Of a stretch of 41,895 nt of DNA, positions 19,407-28,139 are shown in pieces. The position numbers were made by a program, and so were the translations under genes. The DNA lies in NCBI RefSeq assembly GCF_007829435.1, contig NZ_VLJN01000012.1:183964-225858 (forward strand). Direction: 5' to 3'. The DNA is from Cupriavidus gilardii J11 (GTDB taxonomy: Bacteria; Pseudomonadota; Gammaproteobacteria; Burkholderiales; Burkholderiaceae). The notes under the pieces are model-generated. The model worked only from the letters and a program-made list of their open reading frames with translations, made no database searches and had not been told where the DNA came from. The number at the start of each line of letters is the position of its first letter. Position 1 is the first letter of the stretch.

Positions 19407-20660
19407 TCAGCGGTCGATCTCGCCGAACACGATGTCCTGCGTGCCGATGATCGTCACCGCGTCGGCGATCATATGGCCCTTGGCCATTTCGTCGAGCGCG
19501 GCCAGATGGGCGAAGCCGGGCGCGCGGATCTTCAGCCGGTACGGCTTGTTGGCCCCGTCCGACACCGCATAGATGCCGAACTCGCCCTTCGGGTGCTCGA
19601 CCGACGCGTACACCTCGCCTTCCGGCACGTGGATGCCTTCCGTGAAGAGCTTGAAATGGTGGATCAGCTCTTCCATGTTGGTCTTCATGTCCACGCGCGA
19701 CGGCGGCGTGACCTTGTGGTTGTCGCTCATCACCGGACCGGGATTGCGGCGCAGCCAGTCCACGCACTGCTTGATGATCCGGTTCGACTGGCGCATTTCC
19801 TCGACGCGCACCAGATAGCGCGCGTAGCAGTCGCCGCCCACGCCCACCGGCACATCGAAATCCATCTGGTCGTACACCTCGTACGGCTGCTTCTTGCGCA
19901 GATCCCACTCGATGCCGGAACCGCGCAGCATCGGGCCGGTGAAACCCATCTGCAGCGCCCGCTCGGGACTGACCACGCCGATGCCGACCAGGCGCTGTTT
20001 CCAGATCCGGTTGTCGGTCAGCAGCGTCTCGTACTCGTCGACGTACTTCGGGAAGCGGTTGGTGAAGTCCTCGATGAAGTCCAGCAGCGAGCCCGAACGC
20101 GCCTCGTTCATCGCCTTGATGGCGCGCTCGTTGTGATATTTGGACGCCTTGTATTGCGGCATCGTGTCAGGCAGGTCGCGATAGACACCGCCCGGACGAT
20201 AGTAGGCCGCGTGCATGCGCGCGCCCGACACCGCCTCGTACATGTCGAACATGTCCTCGCGCTCGCGGAACGCGTACAGGAACACCGCCATCGCACCCAC
20301 GTCCAGCGCGTGCGAGCCGATCCACATCAGGTGGTTCAGCAAGCGGGTGATCTCGTCGAACATCACGCGGATGTACTGCGCGCGGATCGGCACCTCGAGG
20401 CCCAGCAGCTTCTCGATCGCCATCACGTAGGCATGCTCGTTGACCATCATCGACACGTAGTCGAGACGGTCCATGTACGGCACGCTCTGAATCCAGGTCC
20501 TGGTCTCGGCGAGCTTCTCGGTGGCACGGTGCAGCAGGCCGATGTGCGGATCGGCGCGCTGGATCACCTCGCCGTCCAGCTCGAGCACCAGGCGCAGCAC
20601 GCCGTGGGCCGCCGGGTGCTGCGGACCGAAGTTCAGGGTGTAGTTCTTGATATCTGCCAT
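19407..20660 (-). CDS. nuoD: NADH-quinone oxidoreductase subunit D
   Basis: A 417-residue subunit (49 kDa homologue) related to the large subunit of [NiFe] hydrogenases without the metal ligands; it forms the quinone site with NuoB. Signatures: [20 protein letters not shown] at about 9-28, with the quinone-contacting His; [28 protein letters not shown], including the conserved Tyr; and the C-terminal segment [15 protein letters not shown] ([11 protein letters not shown]). Start [12 protein letters not shown]. Full length. It is separated from nuoC by 20 bp. Confidence 0.97.
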   Translation of the reverse strand: MADIKNYTLNFGPQHPAAHGVLRLVLELDGEVIQRADPHIGLLHRATEKLAETRTWIQSVPYMDRLDYVSMMVNEHAYVMAIEKLLGLEVPIRAQYIRVMFDEITRLLNHLMWIGSHALDVGAMAVFLYAFREREDMFDMYEAVSGARMHAAYYRPGGVYRDLPDTMPQYKASKYHNERAIKAMNEARSGSLLDFIEDFTNRFPKYVDEYETLLTDNRIWKQRLVGIGVVSPERALQMGFTGPMLRGSGIEWDLRKKQPYEVYDQMDFDVPVGVGGDCYARYLVRVEEMRQSNRIIKQCVDWLRRNPGPVMSDNHKVTPPSRVDMKTNMEELIHHFKLFTEGIHVPEGEVYASVEHPKGEFGIYAVSDGANKPYRLKIRAPGFAHLAALDEMAKGHMIADAVTIIGTQDIVFGEIDR

Positions 20661-20680
20661 CGCGGATTTCTCAGTGCCGG

Positions 20681-21289
20681 TCAGTGCTTCAGGCCGCCGT
20701 AGTTGTCCTCGCGAATCACGCGGGGCGTCAGCTCGCGCGGTTCGATCGTGACCGGCTGGTAGATGACGCGCTTCTGTTCGGGGTCGTAACGCATCTCGAC
20801 ATAGCCCGACACCGGGAAGTCCTTGCGGAACGGATGGCCAACGAAGCCGTAATCGGTAAGGATGCGGCGCAGGTCCGGGTGGCCTTCGAAGATGATGCCG
20901 AAGAAGTCAAACGCTTCGCGCTCGAACCAGTTGACCGAATTCCAGATATCGATCAGCGACGGCAGCACCGGCATGTCGTCGTCCGGCGCGAACACGCGCA
21001 CGCGCAGGCGCCAGTTATGCGCCAGCGACAGCAGGTGCGTCACGGCGGCAAAGCGCGGGCCGTCCCAGGCGCCGTCGCCATAGGTGGAATAATCGACGCC
21101 GCACAGGTCGATCAGCTGCTCGAATCGCAGCGACGGCTCGTCGCGCAGGATACGCGCCGTTTCCAGATAGTCGGCCGCCTTGACGATCAGCGTCAGCTCG
21201 CCCAGGTTCTCGGTCAGCGACACGATCCGTTGGCCGAGGGCCTTTTCCAGCGCGGTCTTCAGGGTCGAAAGGGTGGAAAGCTCTGCCAT
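20681..21289 (-). CDS. nuoC: NADH-quinone oxidoreductase subunit C
   Basis: A 202-residue subunit (30 kDa homologue) without cofactors that joins NuoD to the peripheral arm. Marks: [15 protein letters not shown] (about 62-76), the family pattern ER.AFD.FGI in [20 protein letters not shown] (about 120-140) and [20 protein letters not shown]. It is a separate gene, unlike the fused NuoCD of E. coli. Its ATG is 1 bp upstream of the nuoB stop region, so translation is coupled. Confidence 0.97.
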   Translation of the reverse strand: MAELSTLSTLKTALEKALGQRIVSLTENLGELTLIVKAADYLETARILRDEPSLRFEQLIDLCGVDYSTYGDGAWDGPRFAAVTHLLSLAHNWRLRVRVFAPDDDMPVLPSLIDIWNSVNWFEREAFDFFGIIFEGHPDLRRILTDYGFVGHPFRKDFPVSGYVEMRYDPEQKRVIYQPVTIEPRELTPRVIREDNYGGLKH

Positions 21290-21290
21290 G

Positions 21291-21773
21291 TCAGCCCTTG
21301 CGCGCGATGGTGTTGGTGCGGCGGATCTTGTTCTGCAACTGGATCACGCCGTAGATCAGCGCCTCCGCCGTCGGCGGGCAGCCGGGCACGTAGATGTCGA
21401 CCGGCACGATGCGGTCACACCCGCGCACCACGGAATACGAGTAGTGGTAGTAGCCGCCGCCATTGGCGCACGTGCCCATCGAGATGACCCAGCGCGGCTC
21501 GGCCATCTGGTCGTACACCTTGCGCAGTGCCGGCGCCATCTTGTTGCACAGCGTGCCGGCCACGATCATCACGTCGGACTGGCGCGGCGACGGGCGGAAG
21601 ATCACGCCGAAGCGGTCCATGTCGTAGCGCGAGGCGCCGGCATGCATCATTTCCACGGCACAGCAGGCCAGGCCGAAGGTCATCGGCCATAGCGACCCGG
21701 TGCGGGTCCAGTTGATCAGCTTGTCAGCGGTGGTCGTGACAAAGCCTTCGTTGAGAACGCCTTCGATTGCCAT
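21291..21773 (-). CDS. nuoB: NADH-quinone oxidoreductase subunit B
   Basis: A 160-residue subunit (PSST homologue) that carries the last cluster N2 and reduces quinone. Ligands: tandem C37-C38 in [11 protein letters not shown]102 in MGTCANGGG and C132 in [31 protein letters not shown] is typical. Start [12 protein letters not shown]. The gene is 6 bp from nuoA. Complete. Confidence 0.98.
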   Translation of the reverse strand: MAIEGVLNEGFVTTTADKLINWTRTGSLWPMTFGLACCAVEMMHAGASRYDMDRFGVIFRPSPRQSDVMIVAGTLCNKMAPALRKVYDQMAEPRWVISMGTCANGGGYYHYSYSVVRGCDRIVPVDIYVPGCPPTAEALIYGVIQLQNKIRRTNTIARKG

Positions 21774-21779
21774 TTCACA

Positions 21780-22139
21780 TCACTCCCAATCGAGCGCGCC
21801 CTTTTTCCAGATGTAGACGAAGCCCACGATGAATTCCAGCAGAAACACGCCCATGGCGATGAAACCCGGCCAACCGATGTCCTGCAGGGCGACGCCCCAC
21901 GGGAAGAGGAAAGCGGTTTCGAGATCGAACAGAATGAAAAGGATCGCGATCAGGTAGTAGCGCACGTCGAACTTCATGCGCGCGTCCTCGAACGCTTCGA
22001 AGCCGCACTCGTACGGCGACAGCTTCGCCGCATCCGGCTTGTTCGGACCGAGGATGCGACCGATCGACATCAGTGCCAAGCCGAGCACGACACCGAAGAT
22101 GATGAAGATGAGGACGGGGAAATAGGCTTCGAGATTCAA
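21780..22139 (-). CDS. nuoA: NADH-quinone oxidoreductase subunit A
   Basis: A 119-residue, three-helix membrane subunit (ND3 homologue). The loop between helices 1 and 2 contains the conserved [20 protein letters not shown], with the Cys whose mitochondrial counterpart marks the active/deactive switch; [20 protein letters not shown] follows with the conserved membrane acid. First gene of the nuo block. The gap to the tRNA (22140-22307) has a small GCCCC/GGGGC hairpin at 22261-22275 and no clear promoter, so readthrough from the tpiA-secG-tRNA unit is plausible. Confidence 0.97.
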   Translation of the reverse strand: MNLEAYFPVLIFIIFGVVLGLALMSIGRILGPNKPDAAKLSPYECGFEAFEDARMKFDVRYYLIAILFILFDLETAFLFPWGVALQDIGWPGFIAMGVFLLEFIVGFVYIWKKGALDWE

Positions 22140-22307
22140 GGTTCGGCCAGCCTTATCTGGATGTTGTCAACAGCACCAGCTCAAGCGGCGACCTGTTGCC
22201 CACCCCAAGCGCCCAACGCCATTGCGCAGACATCACGGCGCCGCCTTGCGGACTGCCGGAGCCCCTCTCCGGGGCATTGCCCGGGAGCAGACTCCGATCA
22301 AGTTGTT

Positions 22308-22392
22308 TGGTGCCGACGGCGAGACTCGAACTCGCACAGCTTTCGCCACTACCCCCTCAAGATAGCGTGTCTACCAATTTCACCACGTCGGC
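22308..22392 (-). tRNA. tRNA-Leu (anticodon GAG)
   Basis: On the minus strand an 85-base cloverleaf: acceptor GCCGACG pairing with CGTCGGC, D arm GTG/CAC, anticodon stem CTATC/GGTAG with loop TTGAGGG (GAG at positions 34-36, reading CUC/CUU), a long class II variable arm, the TTCGAGTC T loop, and an encoded 3' CCA (TGG at 22308-22310 on the plus strand). It lies between secG and nuoA in the same direction. Confidence 0.96.
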
Positions 22393-22591
22393 TGGGGGAG
22401 AAACAATATTGCCTTGCGCCGGGTTTTAAAGCCCTTCGGACCGCATGCATCGCGGCTGCTTTTCGCTTTGCCGCTCCGCTTTGGAACCGTCGCTGGGGAA
22501 TCGTTTCAAGCCCTGCATTCTACCCCATGATTGCCGGTTTGTTCAATGCACAAGTGCAAAATGTCTGGCAATCACGGGCGCAGGCGCAAGA

Positions 22592-22972
22592 TTATTTCGG
22601 TACTGCCGGAGCCGCGGGAGCGGACGCCGCCGGCGCCGATCCGGCCGCCGCCGCGGGCGCCGAAGCCCCGGGCGCCGACGCCGCCGGCGCGGTTTGCGGT
22701 GCCGAGCCCATCACGCCGAGCGAGGCCGACGGCCGATAGTTGCCCAGCAGCGTCAGGCTCAGCGTGCAGATGAAAAACAGCGTCGCCAGGACGGCCGTCG
22801 TGCGCGACAGGAAGTTGGCCGAGCCGGTGGCGCCGAACAGGCTGCCCGACGCGCCAGAGCCGAACGCGGCACCGACATCGGCGCCCTTGCCATGCTGGAG
22901 CAGCACCAGCGCGATGACGCCCAGCGCGGTCAGCACCTGCGCGATCATCAACAGAGTCTTCAGAATTGCCAT
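22592..22972 (-). CDS. secG: Preprotein translocase subunit SecG
   Basis: A 126-residue inner-membrane protein that assists SecA-driven insertion in the SecYEG channel. Two membrane helices: about 5-23 (LLMIAQVLTALGVIALVLLQ) and about 55-75 (TTAVLATLFFICTLSLTLLG). Between them is the conserved loop QHGKGADVGAAFGSGASGSL. The last 45 residues are an Ala/Ser/Pro tail with repeated SAPAA-like units, seen in many betaproteobacterial SecG proteins and probably a disordered periplasmic or cytoplasmic extension. It follows tpiA by 44 bp, a common pairing. Confidence 0.96.
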   Translation of the reverse strand: MAILKTLLMIAQVLTALGVIALVLLQHGKGADVGAAFGSGASGSLFGATGSANFLSRTTAVLATLFFICTLSLTLLGNYRPSASLGVMGSAPQTAPAASAPGASAPAAAAGSAPAASAPAAPAVPK

Positions 22973-23016
22973 GGAATGAATTCGCTTGCCTGATCAGACG
23001 ATCGGTGCGGCCGGCA

Positions 23017-23754
23017 TCAGGCGTTGCCGATCGCGAGAAAATCTTCCGACTTCAACGACGCGCCGCCAATCAGGCCGCCGTCGATATCGGACATGGAGAA
23101 CAGCTCGGCCGCATTGTCCGGCTTCACGCTCCCCCCATACAGGATGGCCATGCGCGACGCCACGCCGGCGTCGCGCGATGCCACCTGCCCGCGCAGGTAG
23201 GCGTGCACCGCCTGGGCCTGCTCCTTGGTGGCGGTCTTGCCGGTGCCGATGGCCCAGACCGGCTCATAGGCCAGCACCACGCGGCTCAGTTGTTCCACCG
23301 ACAGCGCTTCCAGCACCGCCTGCAACTGGCGGCCGACGACCGCCTCGGTCTCGCCCGCTTCACGCTGGGCGAGCGTTTCGCCGACGCAAACGACCGGCAC
23401 GATGCCGAATTCGAGCGCGCGCAGCGCCTTGGCGGCCACCATGGCATCCGTCTCGCCGTGGTACGTACGGCGCTCGGAATGACCGACCAGCACATAGCTG
23501 GCGCCGAACTCGGCCAGCATCGACGCAGCCACCTCGCCGGTGAAGGCGCCTCGCGCCTCGGCCGACACGTCCTGTGCACCCCAGGCCACCGCGCTGCCCT
23601 TCAGCAACGCCTGGCACTGCGCCAGATACGGGAATGGCGCGCATACCGCCAGCGTCGCGCCGGGCACGCCAGCCTTGATGGCGTTCAGCAGGGCTTCGTT
23701 GGCAGCCAGGCTGCCATGCATCTTCCAGTTGCCGATGACGAGCTTTTGTCTCAC
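23017..23754 (-). CDS. tpiA: Triosephosphate isomerase
   Basis: A 245-residue TIM-barrel enzyme interconverting dihydroxyacetone phosphate and glyceraldehyde 3-phosphate. Active-site residues are present: K11 in GNWKMHG, H92 in VLVGHSERR and E164 in [11 protein letters not shown]. The C-terminal phosphate-binding segment [12 protein letters not shown] is intact. I use the GTG at 23752-23754 ([10 protein letters not shown]), because GAGAGG lies 8 bases upstream and the family begins with M-R-x-K-L; a longer TTG-started form is less likely. First gene of the tpiA-secG unit. Confidence 0.95.
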   Translation of the reverse strand: MRQKLVIGNWKMHGSLAANEALLNAIKAGVPGATLAVCAPFPYLAQCQALLKGSAVAWGAQDVSAEARGAFTGEVAASMLAEFGASYVLVGHSERRTYHGETDAMVAAKALRALEFGIVPVVCVGETLAQREAGETEAVVGRQLQAVLEALSVEQLSRVVLAYEPVWAIGTGKTATKEQAQAVHAYLRGQVASRDAGVASRMAILYGGSVKPDNAAELFSMSDIDGGLIGGASLKSEDFLAIGNA

Positions 23755-23782
23755 GAAAGCGCCTCTCAGAATCAAACCCGCT

Positions 23783-23788
23783 ATTGTA
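23783..23788 (-). promoter_or_regulatory. Possible -10 box for tpiA-secG
   Basis: TACAAT on the minus strand, 28 bases before the tpiA GTG, which would give a short leader. The matching -35 hexamer is poor, so this is tentative. Confidence 0.35.
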
Positions 23789-23820
23789 GCGCGTGGGGAG
23801 TGGGGATGGCTATTGTGATG

Positions 23821-23857
23821 GAGAGGGGGTGAGCGGAGACTGCCCTCACCCCCTCTC
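23821..23857. repeat. Palindromic intergenic element, copy D (diverged)
   Basis: GAGAGGGGGTGAG and CTCACCCCCTCTC form a perfect 13-bp stem with an 11-base loop. The right part (GACTGCCCTCACCCCCTCTCCCGC) recalls copies A-C but lacks the usual GCGGGAGAGGGG partner arm. It fills the gap between the quinone oxidoreductase stop and tpiA. Confidence 0.65.
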
Positions 23858-23863
23858 CCGCCC

Positions 23864-24868
23864 TCACCACGTCAACACAATCTTCCCGACATGCTCGCTC
23901 GACTCCATCAGCCGATGCGCGTCCGCCGCCTGCGCGGCCGGGAAGACCTGGTGGATCACCGGCTTGATGGTGCCGTCCGCAAGCAGCGGCCACACATTCT
24001 CGTGCAGCGCCCGCGCGATCTCACCCTTGAACGACGCCGGCCGCGGGCGCAGCGTCGAACCGGTCACGGTGATGCGCCGGCGAAGGATATCGCCAAGCGG
24101 AATCTCCGCCTTGGCGCCACCCAGCAACGCGATGATCACGATACGCCCGTCGTCCGCGATGCAAGACAGTTCGCGCGCCAGATAGGGACCGGCCACCATG
24201 TCGAGGATCACATCGACACCGCGCCCATCGGTCAGCGCCTTGGCTTCGGCGGCAAAGTCCTGGGTCTTGTAGTTGATCGCGCGGTCCGCGCCCAGCGCCT
24301 CGCAGGCGCGGCATTTGTCGTCGCTGCCCGCGGTGACGAAGACCTTGTGGCCCATCGCCTTGGCGATCTGGATCGCCGTGGTGCCGATGCCGCTGGAACC
24401 GCCCTGGATCAGCAGGGTCTCGTCCTTGCCGCGCGGACCGCGGCCAAGGCCTCCCCGGTCGAACACATTGCTCCACACCGTGAAGAACGTCTCGGGCAAG
24501 GCCGCCGCCTCGACATCGCTCAGGCCCGCGGGAACTGGCAGGCATTGCTGCAGCGGCGCCGTGCAAAGCTGGGCGTAACCACCGCCCTGCACCAGCGCGC
24601 AGACGCGGTCGCCCACCTTGAGTCCGAAGCGATTGTCAGGATGCGACAGGTCGCCGCCGATCACTTCCCCCGCCACCTCCAGACCCGGCAGATCGGATGC
24701 GCCCGGCGGCACCGGATAGTTGCCGGTGCGTTGGAACACGTCCGGCCGGTTGATGCCGGCGGCCTTGACGCGGATCAGCACTTCACCGGGCGCTGGGGTG
24801 GGATCGGGACGCTCGGTCTGTTGCAGTACGTCGGGTCCGCCGTATTCGCGGATCTCGATGGCTAGCAT
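23864..24868 (-). CDS. NAD(P)H quinone oxidoreductase, PIG3/QOR type
   Basis: A 334-residue zinc-free medium-chain reductase of the quinone oxidoreductase family, reducing quinones with NADPH. The start [20 protein letters not shown] has AAGGAGA six bases upstream. Catalytic domain at the N-terminus ([20 protein letters not shown]), then the Rossmann domain with [20 protein letters not shown] (about 146-165) and [13 protein letters not shown]. The C-terminal [12 protein letters not shown] is typical of the PIG3 subgroup. Flanked by the pnp terminators, so it is probably transcribed alone. The physiological quinone is unknown. Confidence 0.9.
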   Translation of the reverse strand: MLAIEIREYGGPDVLQQTERPDPTPAPGEVLIRVKAAGINRPDVFQRTGNYPVPPGASDLPGLEVAGEVIGGDLSHPDNRFGLKVGDRVCALVQGGGYAQLCTAPLQQCLPVPAGLSDVEAAALPETFFTVWSNVFDRGGLGRGPRGKDETLLIQGGSSGIGTTAIQIAKAMGHKVFVTAGSDDKCRACEALGADRAINYKTQDFAAEAKALTDGRGVDVILDMVAGPYLARELSCIADDGRIVIIALLGGAKAEIPLGDILRRRITVTGSTLRPRPASFKGEIARALHENVWPLLADGTIKPVIHQVFPAAQAADAHRLMESSEHVGKIVLTW

Positions 24869-24952
24869 ATTGTTCTCCTTGGAACGCGCGTCAATGCGCG
24901 CGACGATGGTCGAGTGAGGTAGCGTGCCCTGAGGGACTGGCGGCAGTGTAAA

Positions 24953-24986
24953 CAAAAAAACGGCTGGACATCGTCCAGCCGTTTTT
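24953..24986 (-). terminator. Bidirectional-looking terminator between pnp and the oxidoreductase
   Basis: CGGCTGGAC, loop ATC, GTCCAGCCG (24961-24981), a perfect 9-bp stem with seven A upstream and five T downstream, so it can terminate on either strand. With genes leftward on both sides, it serves the rpsO-pnp transcript. Confidence 0.9.
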
Positions 24987-25002
24987 GCGGCAAATACCGC
25001 CC

Positions 25003-25039
25003 CAAAAACCGTCGTCCCCGCGTGCGCGGGCACGACGGT
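25003..25039 (-). terminator. First terminator after pnp
   Basis: On the minus strand ACCGTCGT, mismatch, CCCGCG, loop CA, CGCGGG, mismatch, ACGACGGT, then TTTTT. It starts about 10 bases after the pnp stop, so pnp has two terminators in tandem with the one at 24953-24986. Confidence 0.75.
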
Positions 25040-25048
25040 GGTTTTGCC

Positions 25049-27208
25049 TTACTGCTGCTCGCCCACCGGCGCCGAAGCACCCTCGCCAGCGTTGATCGGC
25101 GAGATCGAACCGCCCTCTTCCGCCATCGCCGCCTTCAGCGACAGGCGCAGCCGGCCCTTCTCGTCGGCCTGGATCAGCTTCACGCGCAGCTGCTGGCCTT
25201 CCTTCAGCCAGTCCTTGATGTCCTTCACGCGCTCGTTGACGATCTCGGAGATATGCAGCAGCCCGTCCTTGCCCGGCAGGATGTTGACGATCGCGCCAAA
25301 GTCCAGCAGCTTCAGCACCGTGCCGTTGTAGATCTTGCCCACTTCGGCTTCCGCGGTGATGCCCTCGATGCGGCGCTTGGCCTCGGCCATGCCTTCGGTC
25401 GAGGTCGATGCGATGGTGATGGTGCCGTCTTCCTGGATATCGATCTGCGTGCCGGTTTCCTTGGTCAGCGCCTGGATGGTCGAACCACCCTTGCCGATGA
25501 CTTCGCGGATCTTGTCCGGATGGATCTTCATCGTGATCATGCGCGGCGCGTGCTCCGACAGCTCGGTGCGCGCATGGCCCATCGCTTCCTGCATCTTCGA
25601 CAGGATATGCAGACGGCCTTCCTTGGCCTGCGCCAGCGCTACCTGCATGATCTCCTTGGTGATGCCCTGGACCTTGATGTCCATCTGCAGCGCGGTAATG
25701 CCGTTGTCGGTACCCGCCACCTTGAAGTCCATGTCACCCAGGTGGTCCTCGTCGCCCAGGATGTCGGTCAGCACGGCGAACTTGTTGCCTTCCAGGATCA
25801 GGCCCATGGCAACGCCAGCCACGTGCGCCTTGACCGGAACGCCGGCATCCATCAGCGCCAGGCAGCCGCCGCAGACCGAAGCCATCGACGACGAACCGTT
25901 CGATTCGGTGATCTCCGACACCACGCGGATGGTGTAGGCGAATTCCTCTTCCGACGGCAGCACCGGAATCAGCGCGCGCTTGGCCAGGCGCCCGTGGCCG
26001 ATCTCGCGGCGCTTCGGCGAGCCCACGCGGCCGGTTTCGCCGGTCGCGAACGGGGGCATGTTGTAGTGGAGCATGAAGCGGTCGCGGTACTCGCCGGCCA
26101 GCGCGTCGATGATCTGCTCATCGCTCTTGGTGCCGAGCGTTGCCACCACCAGCGCCTGCGTTTCACCACGGGTGAACAGCGCCGAGCCATGGGCGCGCGG
26201 CAGCACCGACGAACGGATCTCGATCGGACGCACCGTGCGGGTGTCGCGGCCGTCGATACGCGGCTCGCCCGCCAGCACCTGACCGCGAACGATCTTTGCT
26301 TCCAGGTCGAACAGGATGTTGCCGACCTCGACCTTGTCGAACTCGACGCCGGCCTCTGCCAGCCTGGCTTCCACGGCGGCGTAGGCTTCCTTGACCTTCT
26401 GCGAACGGGCCGACTTCTGGCGGATCTGGTAGGCCTCCTGCAGCAGCGGCGCGCCGAATTCCGACACCTTGGCGATCAGCGCCTCGTTCTTCGGTGCCGG
26501 GGTCCAGTCCCACTCGGGCTTGCCGCCCTCGCGCACCAGGTCGTGGATCGCATTGATGGCGATCTGCATCTGCTCGTGGCCGTAGACCACGGCGCCCAGC
26601 ATCACCTCCTCGGAAAGCTGGTTCGCTTCCGATTCCACCATCAGCACGGCGCGCTCGGTGCCGGCGACCACCAGGTCCAGCTCCGACGTCGACAGCTGGC
26701 TGCGGGTCGGGTTCAGCAGGTACTGGCCGTCCTTGTAGCCGACGCGCGCGGCGCCGACCGGGCCGTTGAACGGAATGCCCGACACGGCCAGCGCGGCCGA
26801 CGCGCCGATCATGGCGGGAATATCGGCCGGCACTTCCGGGTTCAGCGACACGACGTGGATCACCACCTGCACGTCGTTATAGAAGCCCTCGGGAAACAGC
26901 GGGCGCAGCGGGCGGTCGATCAGGCGCGAGGTCAGCGTCTCGTTTTCCGACGGACGGCCTTCGCGCTTGAAAAAGCCGCCCGGGATCTTGCCGGCGGCAT
27001 AGGTCTTTTCGATGTAGTCGACCGTCAGCGGGAAGAAATCCTGGCCCGGCTTCGGCTGCTTGGCCGCAACGACGGTGGCCAGCACCACGGTGTCCTCGAC
27101 GTCGACCAGCACGGCGCCGCCAGCCTGGCGGGCGATCTCACCGGTTTCCATGCGGACCGTGTGCTGGCCCCACTGGAATTCCTTGACGACCTTATTGAAC
27201 ATGGACAT
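25049..27208 (-). CDS. pnp: Polyribonucleotide nucleotidyltransferase (PNPase)
   Basis: A 719-residue phosphorolytic 3'-5' exoribonuclease that degrades mRNA and adds heteropolymeric tails. I start at [14 protein letters not shown] (27206-27208): AGAGGA lies 6 bases upstream, and the neighbouring Met codons are too close to it or lack it. Order: RNase PH domain 1 (about 12-145), helical linker, RNase PH domain 2 (about 320-540, with [20 protein letters not shown]), KH domain (about 555-615, [20 protein letters not shown]) and S1 domain (about 620-690, [20 protein letters not shown]). The catalytic [19 protein letters not shown] stretch is complete. Downstream of rpsO as in most Proteobacteria, with a terminator between. 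Confidence 0.97.
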   Translation of the reverse strand: MSMFNKVVKEFQWGQHTVRMETGEIARQAGGAVLVDVEDTVVLATVVAAKQPKPGQDFFPLTVDYIEKTYAAGKIPGGFFKREGRPSENETLTSRLIDRPLRPLFPEGFYNDVQVVIHVVSLNPEVPADIPAMIGASAALAVSGIPFNGPVGAARVGYKDGQYLLNPTRSQLSTSELDLVVAGTERAVLMVESEANQLSEEVMLGAVVYGHEQMQIAINAIHDLVREGGKPEWDWTPAPKNEALIAKVSEFGAPLLQEAYQIRQKSARSQKVKEAYAAVEARLAEAGVEFDKVEVGNILFDLEAKIVRGQVLAGEPRIDGRDTRTVRPIEIRSSVLPRAHGSALFTRGETQALVVATLGTKSDEQIIDALAGEYRDRFMLHYNMPPFATGETGRVGSPKRREIGHGRLAKRALIPVLPSEEEFAYTIRVVSEITESNGSSSMASVCGGCLALMDAGVPVKAHVAGVAMGLILEGNKFAVLTDILGDEDHLGDMDFKVAGTDNGITALQMDIKVQGITKEIMQVALAQAKEGRLHILSKMQEAMGHARTELSEHAPRMITMKIHPDKIREVIGKGGSTIQALTKETGTQIDIQEDGTITIASTSTEGMAEAKRRIEGITAEAEVGKIYNGTVLKLLDFGAIVNILPGKDGLLHISEIVNERVKDIKDWLKEGQQLRVKLIQADEKGRLRLSLKAAMAEEGGSISPINAGEGASAPVGEQQ

Positions 27209-27317
27209 GTGCATTCCTCTGTTTGCTTGCACCCATGAAGGGCGCGTCGCCCGCGTTATGCAGCCGCGGGCAAACTGCCGGATCGCTGTCGGGCGCAGTT
27301 GCAGGGAAGTGCTATGC

Positions 27318-27375
27318 CATTCCAGCGCGCCACCGCGCACAGGCGGGAGGCGCCCGGCGATGCCGCGCTGGAATG
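27318..27375. repeat. Long inverted repeat in the pnp leader region
   Basis: CATTCCAGCGCG at 27318-27329 and CGCGCTGGAATG at 27364-27375 form a perfect 12-bp stem around a 34-base GC-rich interior. It lies in the 440-bp gap between rpsO and pnp, where any pnp leader RNA would be transcribed. It may be a REP-like element or an RNase III-type processing stem, as known for E. coli pnp autoregulation. Confidence 0.7.
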
Positions 27376-27432
27376 ACACAAAGCCCTGGTTCCTTGACCG
27401 ACTCCGGTGCCATGAAAACCAAAGAACGAATT

Positions 27433-27461
27433 AAATTACTCCGTTGCACAGCGTGGCGCAA
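27433..27461 (-). promoter_or_regulatory. Possible pnp promoter
   Basis: TTGCGC, 17-base spacer, TAATTT on the minus strand. It lies downstream of the rpsO terminator, so it could give pnp its own transcript with a leader of about 215 bases that includes the inverted repeat. The hexamers are only fair matches. Apart from this, the repeat and the terminator, I see nothing in 27209-27648. Confidence 0.35.
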
Positions 27462-27524
27462 CGGCGGCGGCCCCGGGAAAAGGCATGGAGCCTTGGAGCC
27501 GCACGGCGGATGTTGCCCGGCCTG

Positions 27525-27565
27525 AAAAGCAAAATGCCTGCGTCAGCGGGGCCGACACAGGCATT
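27525..27565 (-). terminator. Terminator after rpsO
   Basis: On the minus strand AATGCCTG pairs with CAGGCATT (27533-27540 with 27558-27565), extended by a T-G pair and GTC/GAC, followed by TTGCTTTT. It stands about 85 bases after the rpsO stop and would partly separate rpsO from pnp, as in E. coli. Confidence 0.75.
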
Positions 27566-27648
27566 GGTTCACGCCGGAGCGTGCGACGCGACGCGCGATA
27601 CGACAAACGTTGCCGCCATCGGCTTCGTCCTCGCGTCCGGCCGCCGGA

Positions 27649-27918
27649 TTACTTACGCAGGCCGAGCTTCTCGATCAGCGCGCGATAGCGGTCCGCGTCG
27701 TTCGACTTCAGGTAGTCCAGCAGGCGGCGACGACGGCTCACCATGCGCAGCAGGCCGCGGCGGCTGTGGTGATCCTTCATGTTGGCCTTGAAGTGGGGGG
27801 TCAGTTCGTTGATGCGGGCGGTCAGCAGCGCGACCTGGACTTCGGGGCTACCCGTGTCGTTGGTGCCGCGGGCGAACTGCTTGATGACTTCGGACTTGTT
27901 GATATCTGCTACGGACAT
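27649..27918 (-). CDS. rpsO: 30S ribosomal protein S15
   Basis: An 89-residue primary 16S rRNA-binding protein of the small subunit. Start [18 protein letters not shown] with AAAGGAA upstream. The RNA-contacting segments are complete: [20 protein letters not shown] (about 21-40), [20 protein letters not shown] (about 50-69) and the C-terminal [13 protein letters not shown]. Size is that of nearly all bacterial S15 proteins. A strong promoter lies about 140 bases upstream; the long leader suggests translational autoregulation by S15, as known in other bacteria. Confidence 0.98.
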   Translation of the reverse strand: MSVADINKSEVIKQFARGTNDTGSPEVQVALLTARINELTPHFKANMKDHHSRRGLLRMVSRRRRLLDYLKSNDADRYRALIEKLGLRK

Positions 27919-28060
27919 GGTTTTTCCTTTCACTTGCGAACGCTACAGCAGTCGAGTGCCGCCAGCGTCGTGCATTGCTACATATTGATGTCGTGGACCG
28001 GGATCGGCCACACGCCGCATGGCATCAAGGGGGACTGACCCTCCCTGACGACAGCCGCGC

Positions 28061-28090
28061 ATTATAGCCGAATCCGCACTGGCATGGCAA
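28061..28090 (-). promoter_or_regulatory. Sigma-70 promoter of rpsO
   Basis: TTGCCA, 18-base spacer, perfect TATAAT on the minus strand. Predicted start near 28054, leaving a leader of about 135 bases before the rpsO ATG. The leader holds a GGGAGGG/CCCCC-type pairing near 28027-28045 that could form part of an S15-binding structure. Confidence 0.75.
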
Positions 28091-28139
28091 AAGGCGGGCA
28101 AGGCCATATGGGAAACCGGGCTGCACCGCCCGCCCCGGG

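Noticed and set aside
22261..22275. GCCCC/GGGGC hairpin after the tRNA as a terminator
   Set aside because: Only 5 bp of stem and no U-tract on the minus strand, so it would not stop transcription into nuo efficiently.
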